Shown here one piece after another: positions 52,987-60,996 of a stretch of DNA of 64,000 bases (positions within the stretch are counted from its first letter, which is position 1; every line of letters begins with the position of its first letter). The position numbers and the translations under genes were made by a program. This stretch comes from Mycolicibacterium aromaticivorans JS19b1 = JCM 16368. Lineage in GTDB: Bacteria > Actinomycetota > Actinomycetes > Mycobacteriales > Mycobacteriaceae. The stretch lies in assembly GCF_000559085.1 (NCBI RefSeq), contig NZ_JALN02000001.1, positions 1,302,001 through 1,366,000 of the forward strand, given 5' to 3'. The notes below the pieces were generated by a model. It was not told the origin of the DNA and searched no databases. It saw only the letters and a program-made list of their open reading frames with translations.

Positions 52987-54225
52987 GTGAGTCATGTCGA
53001 AATCTGGCAGCTGCGAGCACGCTTCGCCGCGGCACTGTCAACGATGTATGGCGCCGAAGTCCCTGCCTACACAACGCTGGTCAAGGTCAGCGAGGCCGTC
53101 AACCGCGATTACGCCGCCCGGCATCCGCACGCCGGGCGGCTGGGATCCATCGAGCGCGTCACCGCGGAGCGCCACGGCGCGATCCGCGTCGGCACCCCGA
53201 CTGAATTATCCGATGTGGCAGACCTTTTCGGCGCATTCGGGATGTATCCGGTGGGCTACTACGACCTACGCGAAGCAGCATCACCTGTGCCGGTGGTGTC
53301 CACGGCATTTCGGCCGCTGGATGCTTCCGAGCTGGCGCGCAACCCGTTTCGGGTGTTCACCTCGATGCTGGCGACCCGCGACGGCCGGTTCTTCGACACC
53401 GACCTGCGCCGCCGCGTCGACGAATTCCTGGACCGACGCCAACTGTTCGATCCGCAGCTGATCGCCGATGCCCGCCGCATCGCGGCCGCCGGCGGTTGCC
53501 CCGAAGCACCGGCAGAGGATTTCGTGAGACGTGCGGTCGCGGCTTTTGCGCTGTCGCGCGAGCCGGTCGACCGGGCCTGGTACGCCGAACTGACCGCCGT
53601 GTCGGCCGTCGCCGCCGACATCGCCGGGGTGCCCACCACCCACATCAATCATCTGACGCCACGGGTGCTCGACATCGACGATCTGTACGCCCGGATGCGC
53701 GAACGCGGGATCGCGATGATCGACGCCATTCAGGGACCGCCACGCTGGGACGGCCCCGCAGTGCTCTTGCGGCAGACCTCGTTTCGCGCGCTGGCCGAGC
53801 CGCGCCGGTTCCGTGAACCCGACGGCGGCGTCACCGACGGCACGCTGCGGGTGCGCTTCGGTGAGGTGGAGGCGCGCGGTGTCGCCCTGACCCGCAAGGG
53901 CCGCGAACGGTACGACGCCGCGACGTCGCACACAGACCCCGCCGCGGTGTGGGGTGACTACTTCCCCGCCTCCGACGGCGAGATGGCCTCCGCGGGCCTG
54001 GCCTACTACCACCGCGGGGACCCCGAATCGCCGGTGGTCTACGAGGACTTCCTGCCGGCCTCAGCCGCCGGGATCTTCCGGTCCAATCTCGACACCGACA
54101 CCGAAGCGGCCGCGGTGGCAGACGAATCCGGTTACGACATCGACTGGATGGCCGGCACGATCGGCCGCCCCATTCACGACCCCTACGACCTTTACGACGC
54201 GACCGCCCAGGAGGCCCCCCCATGA
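52987..54225 (+). CDS. 2-oxoadipate dioxygenase/decarboxylase (DUF1338, HglS-like)
   Basis: A 412-residue protein of the DUF1338/YdcJ family. Characterised HglS enzymes are Fe(II)-dependent and convert 2-oxoadipate to D-2-hydroxyglutarate in lysine breakdown. The metal-ligand regions are present: TAERHGAIR (His) near residue 59, THINHLTPR (His) near 219, and VYEDFLPASAAG (Glu). The neighbours Lat and Pcd make 2-aminoadipate, one transamination from 2-oxoadipate, which supports the assignment. It matches Rv3292. The GTG is 30 bases from divergent lrpA; it overlaps pcd by 4 bases. Confidence 0.88.
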   Translation: MSHVEIWQLRARFAAALSTMYGAEVPAYTTLVKVSEAVNRDYAARHPHAGRLGSIERVTAERHGAIRVGTPTELSDVADLFGAFGMYPVGYYDLREAASPVPVVSTAFRPLDASELARNPFRVFTSMLATRDGRFFDTDLRRRVDEFLDRRQLFDPQLIADARRIAAAGGCPEAPAEDFVRRAVAAFALSREPVDRAWYAELTAVSAVAADIAGVPTTHINHLTPRVLDIDDLYARMRERGIAMIDAIQGPPRWDGPAVLLRQTSFRALAEPRRFREPDGGVTDGTLRVRFGEVEARGVALTRKGRERYDAATSHTDPAAVWGDYFPASDGEMASAGLAYYHRGDPESPVVYEDFLPASAAGIFRSNLDTDTEAAAVADESGYDIDWMAGTIGRPIHDPYDLYDATAQEAPP

Positions 54226-55748
54226 GCACCGCCCACGACCTGCGCGCCCGAGTGCGCGCCGCCTTCGACGCCATCGGCGCACAGGTCGACCTCGCCGAGC
54301 CGGGCGGACCAGGCCTGCCTGCGAGCACACCGGTGACCGGCGAGGTCTTGTTCACTCATCCCGAGACCACACCCGAGCAGACCCGGACCGCGATCGCCGA
54401 TGCGGCGCAAGCGTTTACAACGTGGCGCACCACACCCGCCCCGGTTCGCGGCCAGCTGGTGGCCCGGCTGGGCGAGCTGCTGCGCGAGCACAAGGCCGAC
54501 GTGGCCACCCTGGTGACCGTCGAGGCAGGCAAGATCACCTCCGAAGCCCTCGGCGAGGTCCAGGAGATGATCGACATCTGCGACTTCGCGGTCGGGCTGT
54601 CCCGTCAGCTCTACGGACGGACCATCGCGTCCGAACGCCCGGGGCACCGGCTGATGGAGAACTGGCATCCGCTCGGCGTGGTCGGGGTGATCACGGCCTT
54701 CAACTTCCCGGTCGCGGTGTGGGCGTGGAACACCGCGGTGGCGCTGGTCTGTGGCGACACCGTGGTGTGGAAGCCCTCGGAGCTCACCCCGCTGACCGCG
54801 ATCGCCTGTCAGGCGCTCATCGAGCGGGCCGCCTCGGATGTCGGAGCGCCGGCTCACCTCAGCCGCCTGGTCCTCGGTGGCCGCGAGGTCGGCGAGGCAC
54901 TGGTCGACGACCCCCGGGTGGCCCTGGTGTCGGCGACCGGTTCGGTGCGGATGGGCAGGCAGGTCGGTCCGCGGGTCGCCGAACGCTTCGGCCGGGTGCT
55001 GTTGGAGCTCGGCGGCAACAACGCCGCCGTCGTAACCCCTTCCGCCGATCTGGATTTGGCGGTGCGGGGCATCGTGTTCTCCGCGGCCGGCACCGCCGGG
55101 CAACGGTGCACGACGTTGCGCAGGCTCATCGCGCACACCTCGGTGGTCGACACCCTGGTCGAGCGGATCACGGCCGCCTATCGCAGTCTTCCGATCGGGG
55201 ACCCCGCCGCCGAGGGCACACTCGTCGGACCGCTGATCCACGAGACCGCCTATCGCGACATGGTCCGCGCGCTGGAGCGGGCGCGCAATGACGGTGGCGA
55301 GGTCATCGGCGGCGAACGGGTGCACGTCGGTGATGAGGCGACGGAGGCGTTCTACGTCACGCCCGCGGTGGTGCGGATGCCCGCCCAGACCGAGATCGTG
55401 CACAACGAGACGTTCGCGCCGATCCTCTACGTGCTCACCTATACCACCCTCGATGAGGCGATCGAGCTCAACAACGCTGTCCCACAGGGACTCTCGTCGG
55501 CGATCTTCACCACCGACGTTCGCGAGGCCGAACGTTTCCTGGCGGCCGACGGCTCGGACTGCGGGATCGCCAACGTCAACATCGGAACCTCCGGAGCCGA
55601 GATCGGCGGGGCGTTCGGCGGCGAGAAGCAGACCGGCGGCGGTCGCGAGTCGGGATCGGATTCGTGGAAGGCCTATATGCGCCGCGCCACCAACACCGTC
55701 AACTACTCCTCGGAGCTACCGCTGGCCCAGGGCGTGCACTTCGGCTAA
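54222..55748 (+). CDS. pcd: Piperideine-6-carboxylate / aminoadipate-semialdehyde dehydrogenase
   Basis: A 508-residue NAD(P)-dependent aldehyde dehydrogenase of the ALDH7 type. TAFNFPVAVWAWN and WKPSELTPLT bind the cofactor, LELGGNNAAVV carries the general-base Glu, and TAGQRCTTLRR the catalytic Cys. It oxidises the Lat product to 2-aminoadipate. The ATG overlaps the HglS-like stop (ATGA), and it matches Rv3293. It ends convergent with the SnoaL-like gene, sharing 4 bases. Confidence 0.93.
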   Translation: MSTAHDLRARVRAAFDAIGAQVDLAEPGGPGLPASTPVTGEVLFTHPETTPEQTRTAIADAAQAFTTWRTTPAPVRGQLVARLGELLREHKADVATLVTVEAGKITSEALGEVQEMIDICDFAVGLSRQLYGRTIASERPGHRLMENWHPLGVVGVITAFNFPVAVWAWNTAVALVCGDTVVWKPSELTPLTAIACQALIERAASDVGAPAHLSRLVLGGREVGEALVDDPRVALVSATGSVRMGRQVGPRVAERFGRVLLELGGNNAAVVTPSADLDLAVRGIVFSAAGTAGQRCTTLRRLIAHTSVVDTLVERITAAYRSLPIGDPAAEGTLVGPLIHETAYRDMVRALERARNDGGEVIGGERVHVGDEATEAFYVTPAVVRMPAQTEIVHNETFAPILYVLTYTTLDEAIELNNAVPQGLSSAIFTTDVREAERFLAADGSDCGIANVNIGTSGAEIGGAFGGEKQTGGGRESGSDSWKAYMRRATNTVNYSSELPLAQGVHFG

Positions 55749-56191
55749 CCGCCCAGCAGGCTGAGCAACTCGCTGCGGCCGATCTGGTTGACCAGAGTGG
55801 CGGCGTCGAAGTAGATCCGCTCGTTGGTGATGCGATCGCCGTCGAAGGAGAACACCGCGATCACGGGCACCCGGAAGGCCTTGCCTGTCGGCGGCAGCCC
55901 GTAGAACTCTCCGAGATTCGTTCCCAGTAGGTCGAACTCCACGATCACGCCGTCGTCGGTGACGTGGAAGCTGGCGTTCTCGTGGCGCTGGTCGGGGAAT
56001 GCGGTGCGCGTGGTGCGGTAATACGTCATCACTTCGTCGTCGCCGTCGAAGACCTGTTTGGTCGGGATGATCTCGTAGCGCGGGTGTCCGTTGAAGGTTG
56101 CCAGGGTGCGGTCGAACTCCTTGGTCACCTCGGTGTCCATGTGTTCTCTGATGACGTCGAGCCGACGCCGACGCATATCGTCGCTGATCAT
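55745..56191 (-). CDS. SnoaL-like/NTF2-fold protein
   Basis: A 148-residue cytosolic protein with an NTF2-like cone fold: a helical N-terminus (DDMRRRRLDVIREHM), YYRTTRTAFPDQRHENASFHVTD-type strand region, and LPPTGKAFRVPVIAVFSFDGDRITNERIYFD, the standard SnoaL-like ester cyclase layout. Substrate unknown. The ATG has GGAGG 6 bases upstream; a longer frame into the TetR gene is rejected. It is divergent from the TetR gene, which may control it. Confidence 0.82.
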   Translation of the reverse strand: MISDDMRRRRLDVIREHMDTEVTKEFDRTLATFNGHPRYEIIPTKQVFDGDDEVMTYYRTTRTAFPDQRHENASFHVTDDGVIVEFDLLGTNLGEFYGLPPTGKAFRVPVIAVFSFDGDRITNERIYFDAATLVNQIGRSELLSLLGG

Positions 56192-56241
56192 CGTGTTCCT
56201 CCGGGCGGCTGGGGCTGTTGTACTTGTGTCAGTATGTCCGC
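56192..56241. promoter_or_regulatory. Divergent SnoaL/TetR region with a short inverted repeat
   Basis: In this 50-base gap TACT-TGTGTC-AGTA (56221-56234) is a small inverted repeat in a TTGTAC...AGTATGT context, a plausible TetR operator. The arms are only 4 bases, so this is tentative. Confidence 0.35.
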
Positions 56242-56892
56242 ATGCCGGAATCACCCGCCCGCCGCCGTCTGTCTCCGCAAGACCGGCGCAGCGAACTGCT
56301 CGCATTGGGCGCCGAGGTGTTCGGCCAACGTCCGTACGACGAGGTCCGCATCGACGAGATCGCCGAGCGCGCCGGGGTCTCGCGCGCGCTGATGTACCAC
56401 TACTTTCCCGACAAGCGCGCGTTCTTCGCCGCGGTGGTGCGGGCCGAGACCGAGCGATTGTTCGAGGCCACCAACACCTTGGTCGCCCAGGGCGAGACCC
56501 TCTTCGAGCGGTTGCGGGCCGGCGTCGTGGCCTACATCCGCTACGACGAGCAGCATCCGCACGGCGCCTGGGCGGCCTACATCGGGATGGGGCGCACCGA
56601 CCCGGTCCTGCGCGGCATCGACGACACCGACAACGAGCGGCAGATGCAGCGGATCATGGCCGCGATCACCGACGTGGTCCAGGGCGACCTGGACTCCAAG
56701 GTCGAGCGTGACCTGCGGGCGATCGTCTACGCGTGGCTGGCGTTCACCTTCGAACTGTGCCGCCAGCGTGTCCTCGACCCGTCGATCGACGCCGACCATC
56801 TCGCGGATTCCGGCGCCCACGCGCTGCTCGACGCGATCGTGCGGGTGCCGGGCATCCCGGCGGCCCTGGCCGAGGCAGCCGACCGGCGCTGA
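56242..56892 (+). CDS. TetR-family transcription regulator
   Basis: A 216-residue regulator: the helix-turn-helix at about 30-55 (IDEIAERAGVSRALMYHYFPDK) has the TetR signature, followed by an all-helical ligand domain of about 150 residues. The ligand is unknown. The ATG at 56242 (MPESPARR) is preferred over one 8 codons upstream because it starts at the normal distance from the DNA-binding domain. It occupies the position of Rv3295, between pcd and lhr. It is convergent with the epoxide hydrolase, 1 base apart. Confidence 0.9.
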   Translation: MPESPARRRLSPQDRRSELLALGAEVFGQRPYDEVRIDEIAERAGVSRALMYHYFPDKRAFFAAVVRAETERLFEATNTLVAQGETLFERLRAGVVAYIRYDEQHPHGAWAAYIGMGRTDPVLRGIDDTDNERQMQRIMAAITDVVQGDLDSKVERDLRAIVYAWLAFTFELCRQRVLDPSIDADHLADSGAHALLDAIVRVPGIPAALAEAADRR

Positions 56893-56893
56893 G

Positions 56894-58000
56894 TCAGCGC
56901 ACTCCTGCGAAGAACGCCCGGACGTCGTCGACGAACAGCTCGGGCTGCTCGAAGGCGCCGAAGTGACCGCCCCGCGGCATGTCGGTCCAGCGGGTGATGT
57001 TGTAGGTGTTCTCACACCAGCTGCGCGGGGGCCGCATGATCTCCTTCGGGAACCGCGCAATGCCGGTGGGCACCTCGACTCTGCCCCGCGCGCCGAAGGA
57101 CCGGAAGCTCTCCCAGTACAGCCGGGCTGACGATGCGGCGGCGTTGTTCACCCAGTACAACATCACATTGTCGAGGATCTCGTCTCTGGTGAGCGCGTTC
57201 TCGGGATGGCCGTCGCAGTCGGTCCACGCCCAGAACTTCTCGACGATCCACGCCAGCTGACCGACCGGAGAGTCGGCCAATCCGTAGCCGAGCGTCTGCG
57301 GACGGGTGGACTGCTGCTTGGAGTAGCCGGAATCCCACTTGGCGTAGTACTCCCCCGCCGCCAGTGCGTCCTTCTCCTCGTCGGTGGGGTCGGTCAGCGG
57401 ACCGCTCGGGAAGGCCATCGGCATGTTCGTGTGGATCGCGATGCAGTTACCGCCGTTGCGGCCGATCTGCGTGGTCACCGCCGCACCCCAGTCGCCGCCT
57501 TGCGCCACGTAGCGCTGATAGCCCAACTTCGCCATCAGCGTGTCCCACGTCGTGGCGATCTTCTCGATACCCCAGCCGGTCGTCGTCGGCTTGCCCGAAA
57601 ACCCGTAGCCCGGCAGGGACGGGCACACCACGTGGAAGTCCTCGGTGAGCGGTTCGATCACCTTGGTGAATTCGACCACCGAGCCGGGCCAGCCGTGCGT
57701 GATGATCAGCGGCAGCGCATCAGGATTCGCCGACCGCTGATGGACGAAATGAAGGTTCAGCCCGTCGATCTCGGTGGTGTGGTGGTCGAACCGGTTGAGC
57801 GCGGCCTCCCGTCTGCGCCAGTCGTAGTCGTCGGCCCAATAAGTGGCCAGCTCGCTGGTGTAGGCCAGCGGGATGCCCTGGCTCCAGTCGTCGACGCATT
57901 CCTGCTCGGGCCAGCGGGTGCGCTTGAGCCGATCCCGCAGGTCCGCGAGCACGTCGTCGGGTATCGCGATGCGGAAGGGACGGATATCGGTCACTGTCAC
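56894..58000 (-). CDS. Epoxide hydrolase (alpha/beta-hydrolase with EHN domain)
   Basis: A 368-residue epoxide hydrolase. The N-terminal EHN domain (residues about 5-110: RPFRIAIPDDVLADLRDRL, TRWPEQECVDDW) is followed by the alpha/beta-hydrolase core with HGWPGS (oxyanion), QGGDWGAAV (nucleophile Asp), and MPRGGHFGAFEQPE (catalytic His). It opens epoxides to diols. The GTG at 58000 (or 57994) gives the family N-terminus; a longer frame upstream is not supported. It is divergent from the ferredoxin-P450 operon and may process its epoxide products. Confidence 0.9.
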   Translation of the reverse strand: MTVTDIRPFRIAIPDDVLADLRDRLKRTRWPEQECVDDWSQGIPLAYTSELATYWADDYDWRRREAALNRFDHHTTEIDGLNLHFVHQRSANPDALPLIITHGWPGSVVEFTKVIEPLTEDFHVVCPSLPGYGFSGKPTTTGWGIEKIATTWDTLMAKLGYQRYVAQGGDWGAAVTTQIGRNGGNCIAIHTNMPMAFPSGPLTDPTDEEKDALAAGEYYAKWDSGYSKQQSTRPQTLGYGLADSPVGQLAWIVEKFWAWTDCDGHPENALTRDEILDNVMLYWVNNAAASSARLYWESFRSFGARGRVEVPTGIARFPKEIMRPPRSWCENTYNITRWTDMPRGGHFGAFEQPELFVDDVRAFFAGVR

Positions 58001-58054
58001 TGCCCTGTCATCTGAAGTTGGCGCAATCCTAGCCAGCCGGGGCATGTGCCGGTC

Positions 58055-58060
58055 TAGTGT
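58055..58060 (+). promoter_or_regulatory. -10 box TAGTGT of the ferredoxin-reductase-P450 operon
   Basis: TAGTGT ends 8 bases before the ATG at 58069, with no Shine-Dalgarno, in the 68-base divergent gap with the epoxide hydrolase. A leaderless-type promoter by spacing. Confidence 0.5.
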
Positions 58061-58068
58061 CTGCGCTC

Positions 58069-58284
58069 ATGCGGTTGGTGGTCGATCTCAACAAGTGCCA
58101 GGGCTACGCGCAGTGTGTGCCGCTGGCGCCTGAGGTTCTCGAATTGGTCGGGGAAGAGGCGTTGGCCTACGACCCCAACCCGGACGATTCGCAACGCCAG
58201 CGGGTGTTGCGGGCGGCGGCATCTTGCCCGGTTCAGGCGATCATCCTCGAACTAGATCCGCCCGCCGATCGCGAGACGCCATGA
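58069..58284 (+). CDS. [3Fe-4S]-type ferredoxin, P450 redox partner
   Basis: A 71-residue ferredoxin: C10, C16 and C53 (in SCP) with CQGYAQC in place of the CxxCxxC of 4Fe-4S types, so only three cysteine ligands, the pattern of single-cluster 3Fe-4S ferredoxins that reduce bacterial P450s. It is followed by its reductase (4-base overlap) and the P450, making a full electron-transfer operon. Confidence 0.9.
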   Translation: MRLVVDLNKCQGYAQCVPLAPEVLELVGEEALAYDPNPDDSQRQRVLRAAASCPVQAIILELDPPADRETP

Positions 58285-59681
58285 TCGGTACCTACAACCT
58301 GGACGAGGTGGTCGCGAAGTTCCGGGCCGAGGGCCGCATCGCGATCGTGGGCGCGTCCCTGGCGGGACTGCGCGCGGCAGAGGCGTTGCGGGAGAGAGGG
58401 TTCAACGGTTCGCTGACCATCGTCGGCGACGAGCCGCACGAACCCTACGACCGGCCGCCGCTGTCGAAGCAGGTACTCAAGGGCTGGGTGCCGGCCGACC
58501 ACACCAAGCTCCCGCGGCTGCGCCGAGTGGACGCCGACTGGAAGCTGGGCGTCGCGGCGATCGGCTTGGACCGGCCCAACCACGTGGTCACACTGGCCAA
58601 CGGCGAGGACGTCGGCTACGACCGGCTGTTGATCGCGACCGGAACCCGGGCACGCCCCTGGCCCAACCCCGCCGAAGGGGCGCTACGGGGTGTCTTCACC
58701 GTCCGCACCGTGGAGGACGCCGCCGGTCTGGCCGCCGCCTTGAAGGACCGCCCCAAGCGGGTTCTGATCGTGGGCTCCGGATTCGTCGGATCCGAAATCG
58801 CCTCGGTCTGCCGTGATCTCGGCCTACCCGTCACGGTGGCCGAGCGAGGCAAGGGCCCGTTGCGGGGCGCGCTGGGCGGAGTCATCAGTGACATCGCCGC
58901 GGGCATGATGCGCGACGCCGGAGTAGACCTGCGCACCGGCGTCGCGGTGGAGGGCCTGTCCGGCGACAGCACCGGAAAGGTGCGCTCGGCCCACTTCTCC
59001 GACGGCACCGACCTCGACGTCGACGTGGTGGTGGCATCGCTCGGCTCGATCCGCAACGTGGAGTGGCTCGACGGCGCCGGCCTGGCCGCCGGCCAGTGGG
59101 GGCTGGCGTGCGACGCCGGTTGCCGGGCCTTCGACATCAACGGTGTGGTGACCGACCACATCTTCGTCGCAGGCGACGTCGCACGAGCCCCGCACGTGCT
59201 CTACGGCTACGAGTTCCTGTCCCAGGAGCACTGGGACAACGCCGTATTCGGCGCGGAAGTGGCCGCCAACAACATGATTCACCTCGAGGTCGGCCGCCGT
59301 CCGCACCTGCCGCTGCCGTCGTTCTGGTCGGGCCAGTTCGGGGTGAACATCAAAAGCGTCGGGGTGTGCTCATTCGGCGACGAGATCGTGTTCACCCAGG
59401 GTTCGCCGTCGGAGCGCCGATTCGCGGCCGCCTACGGCAAGCGCGGCCGGATCGTCGGCGCGGTGACCTTCAATCACGGCAAGTGGTTGCCGTATTACGC
59501 CTCGCTGATCGAAAAATCCGCACCGTTCCCTCCCCCGCCGCCCGGCTACGACCGGCCGGTGGATGCCGAACCGATGCCGGCGCGCTTCCCTGATCCGCGG
59601 GAGCCCGCGGGCAACCCCGACGTGGTGCTGACCGGACATGACCCGACCGAACGCAGCGCCCAGTTCCGTCCGCGGGCGTAA
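58281..59681 (+). CDS. Ferredoxin reductase (FAD/NAD(P)H)
   Basis: A 466-residue flavoprotein with two Rossmann motifs, IAIVGASLAGLRAAEAL near 20-36 for FAD and VLIVGSGFVGSEIA near 160-173 for NAD(P)H, then FVAGDVARAP near 295 contacting FAD. The C-terminus carries a long Pro-rich tail. It transfers electrons from NAD(P)H to the 71-residue ferredoxin. The ATG at 58281 overlaps the ferredoxin stop (ATGA). The P450 start follows 10 bases after its stop. Confidence 0.91.
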   Translation: MIGTYNLDEVVAKFRAEGRIAIVGASLAGLRAAEALRERGFNGSLTIVGDEPHEPYDRPPLSKQVLKGWVPADHTKLPRLRRVDADWKLGVAAIGLDRPNHVVTLANGEDVGYDRLLIATGTRARPWPNPAEGALRGVFTVRTVEDAAGLAAALKDRPKRVLIVGSGFVGSEIASVCRDLGLPVTVAERGKGPLRGALGGVISDIAAGMMRDAGVDLRTGVAVEGLSGDSTGKVRSAHFSDGTDLDVDVVVASLGSIRNVEWLDGAGLAAGQWGLACDAGCRAFDINGVVTDHIFVAGDVARAPHVLYGYEFLSQEHWDNAVFGAEVAANNMIHLEVGRRPHLPLPSFWSGQFGVNIKSVGVCSFGDEIVFTQGSPSERRFAAAYGKRGRIVGAVTFNHGKWLPYYASLIEKSAPFPPPPPGYDRPVDAEPMPARFPDPREPAGNPDVVLTGHDPTERSAQFRPRA

Positions 59682-59691
59682 GGAGACCGTC

Positions 59692-60954
59692 ATGGATGCC
59701 GCTACCGCCTGGGCCGAGGCGATGAAGTTCGAGAACCGCGCCAACCCCTATCCCTACTTCGAGGAGCTGCGCCAGAATCCCGTGGCCAAGGTGTCGGAGA
59801 AGACCTACGTGGTGACCGGCTATGCCGAAGCCGTTGCGCTGGCTCATGATCCGCGGGTCAGCTCCGACATCGGCCGCAGCCCGTCGGGTCTGTTCGGCGA
59901 GAAGCAGGCCCACCTCGAACCGCAGGAGGCCGCGCAGACGCGCGATTCCAGCATGCTGGTTGCCGACCCACCCCAGCACGACAGGATGCGCAGGCAGTTC
60001 ATGCGCCATTTCGGGCCGCCACATACCCCGGATCTGATCCCGGGCATGGAGGCGATGGTCGCCGATCTGGCCAACGAACTGCTGGACAAAGTAAAAGCAC
60101 GCGGCGGCACCCGAATGGACGTCGTCGACGACTTCTCCTACCCGATCCCGGTGTCGGTGATCTTCCGGGTGCTGGGCGTTCCGATGGCCGACGAACCCAA
60201 ATTCCACGGGTGGGTCACCGATTTCATGCAGGGCGCCGACGTCGGGCCGGAGCGCGACACCGCGGAGGGCCGGGCGGCGACCGCGAAAGCCGCGGCGAGC
60301 ATGGTCGAGCTGAATTCCTACATTCACGATCTGGTCGAGCGTCTGTCCCGCGAACCGGCGCCGGGACTGTTGTCGGCCGCCCTGCACGACGACGGTCCGG
60401 ACGGTCCGGTGTCCACAGCCGAAGCGGAATCCAACGCGCAGCTACTCCTGGTCGCAGGCCACGACTCCACCGTCAACACCATCAGCAACTGCGTGATGAC
60501 GCTGCTGCGCAATCAGGGCTCATGGGAACTGGTCCGCAACAATCCCGAGCTGATCCCGGGCACCGTCGAAGAGGTGCAACGCCTCCAGGGGGCAGTGCAG
60601 TTCTTCCCGAGCCGCTGGGCCACCGCCGACATCGAAATCGGCGGAACGCGCATCCCGGCCGGGTCAGCGGTTTTCCTGGTCTGGGCGGCCGCCAACCGCG
60701 ATCCGCGCCGCTTCGCCCACCCGGACCGGTTCGATCCGATGCGCAAGGACAACGAGCACCTCGGCTTCGGCAGCGGCATCCACACGTGTTTCGGCGGACC
60801 ACTGGCGCGGCTGGAGATCAACGTCGCCCTGGAGATCTTCCTCGAACGGGTGCGATCACCGCGGCTCGTCGTCGACCCGCCGCCCTACCGGCGGAACCAG
60901 GTGTTCCGCGGGCCACGGCATCTATGGGTGGATTTCGCGTCGATCGACGATTGA
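59692..60954 (+). CDS. Cytochrome P450
   Basis: A 420-residue P450 monooxygenase. The I-helix LLLVAGHDSTVN has Ser where the proton-relay Thr usually is (AGxDT); EEVQRL has the ExxR pair; PSRWA follows; and FGSGIHTCFGG holds the haem ligand Cys366. Ferredoxin and reductase precede it in the operon; AAGGAG leads the ATG. The CYP family cannot be stated from sequence alone. An epoxide hydrolase is transcribed in the opposite direction next to this operon. Confidence 0.93.
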   Translation: MDAATAWAEAMKFENRANPYPYFEELRQNPVAKVSEKTYVVTGYAEAVALAHDPRVSSDIGRSPSGLFGEKQAHLEPQEAAQTRDSSMLVADPPQHDRMRRQFMRHFGPPHTPDLIPGMEAMVADLANELLDKVKARGGTRMDVVDDFSYPIPVSVIFRVLGVPMADEPKFHGWVTDFMQGADVGPERDTAEGRAATAKAAASMVELNSYIHDLVERLSREPAPGLLSAALHDDGPDGPVSTAEAESNAQLLLVAGHDSTVNTISNCVMTLLRNQGSWELVRNNPELIPGTVEEVQRLQGAVQFFPSRWATADIEIGGTRIPAGSAVFLVWAAANRDPRRFAHPDRFDPMRKDNEHLGFGSGIHTCFGGPLARLEINVALEIFLERVRSPRLVVDPPPYRRNQVFRGPRHLWVDFASIDD

Positions 60955-60996
60955 GGCCGGCTGATACCTGTCGGTACCCCCTGGCACCCTGGAGTC

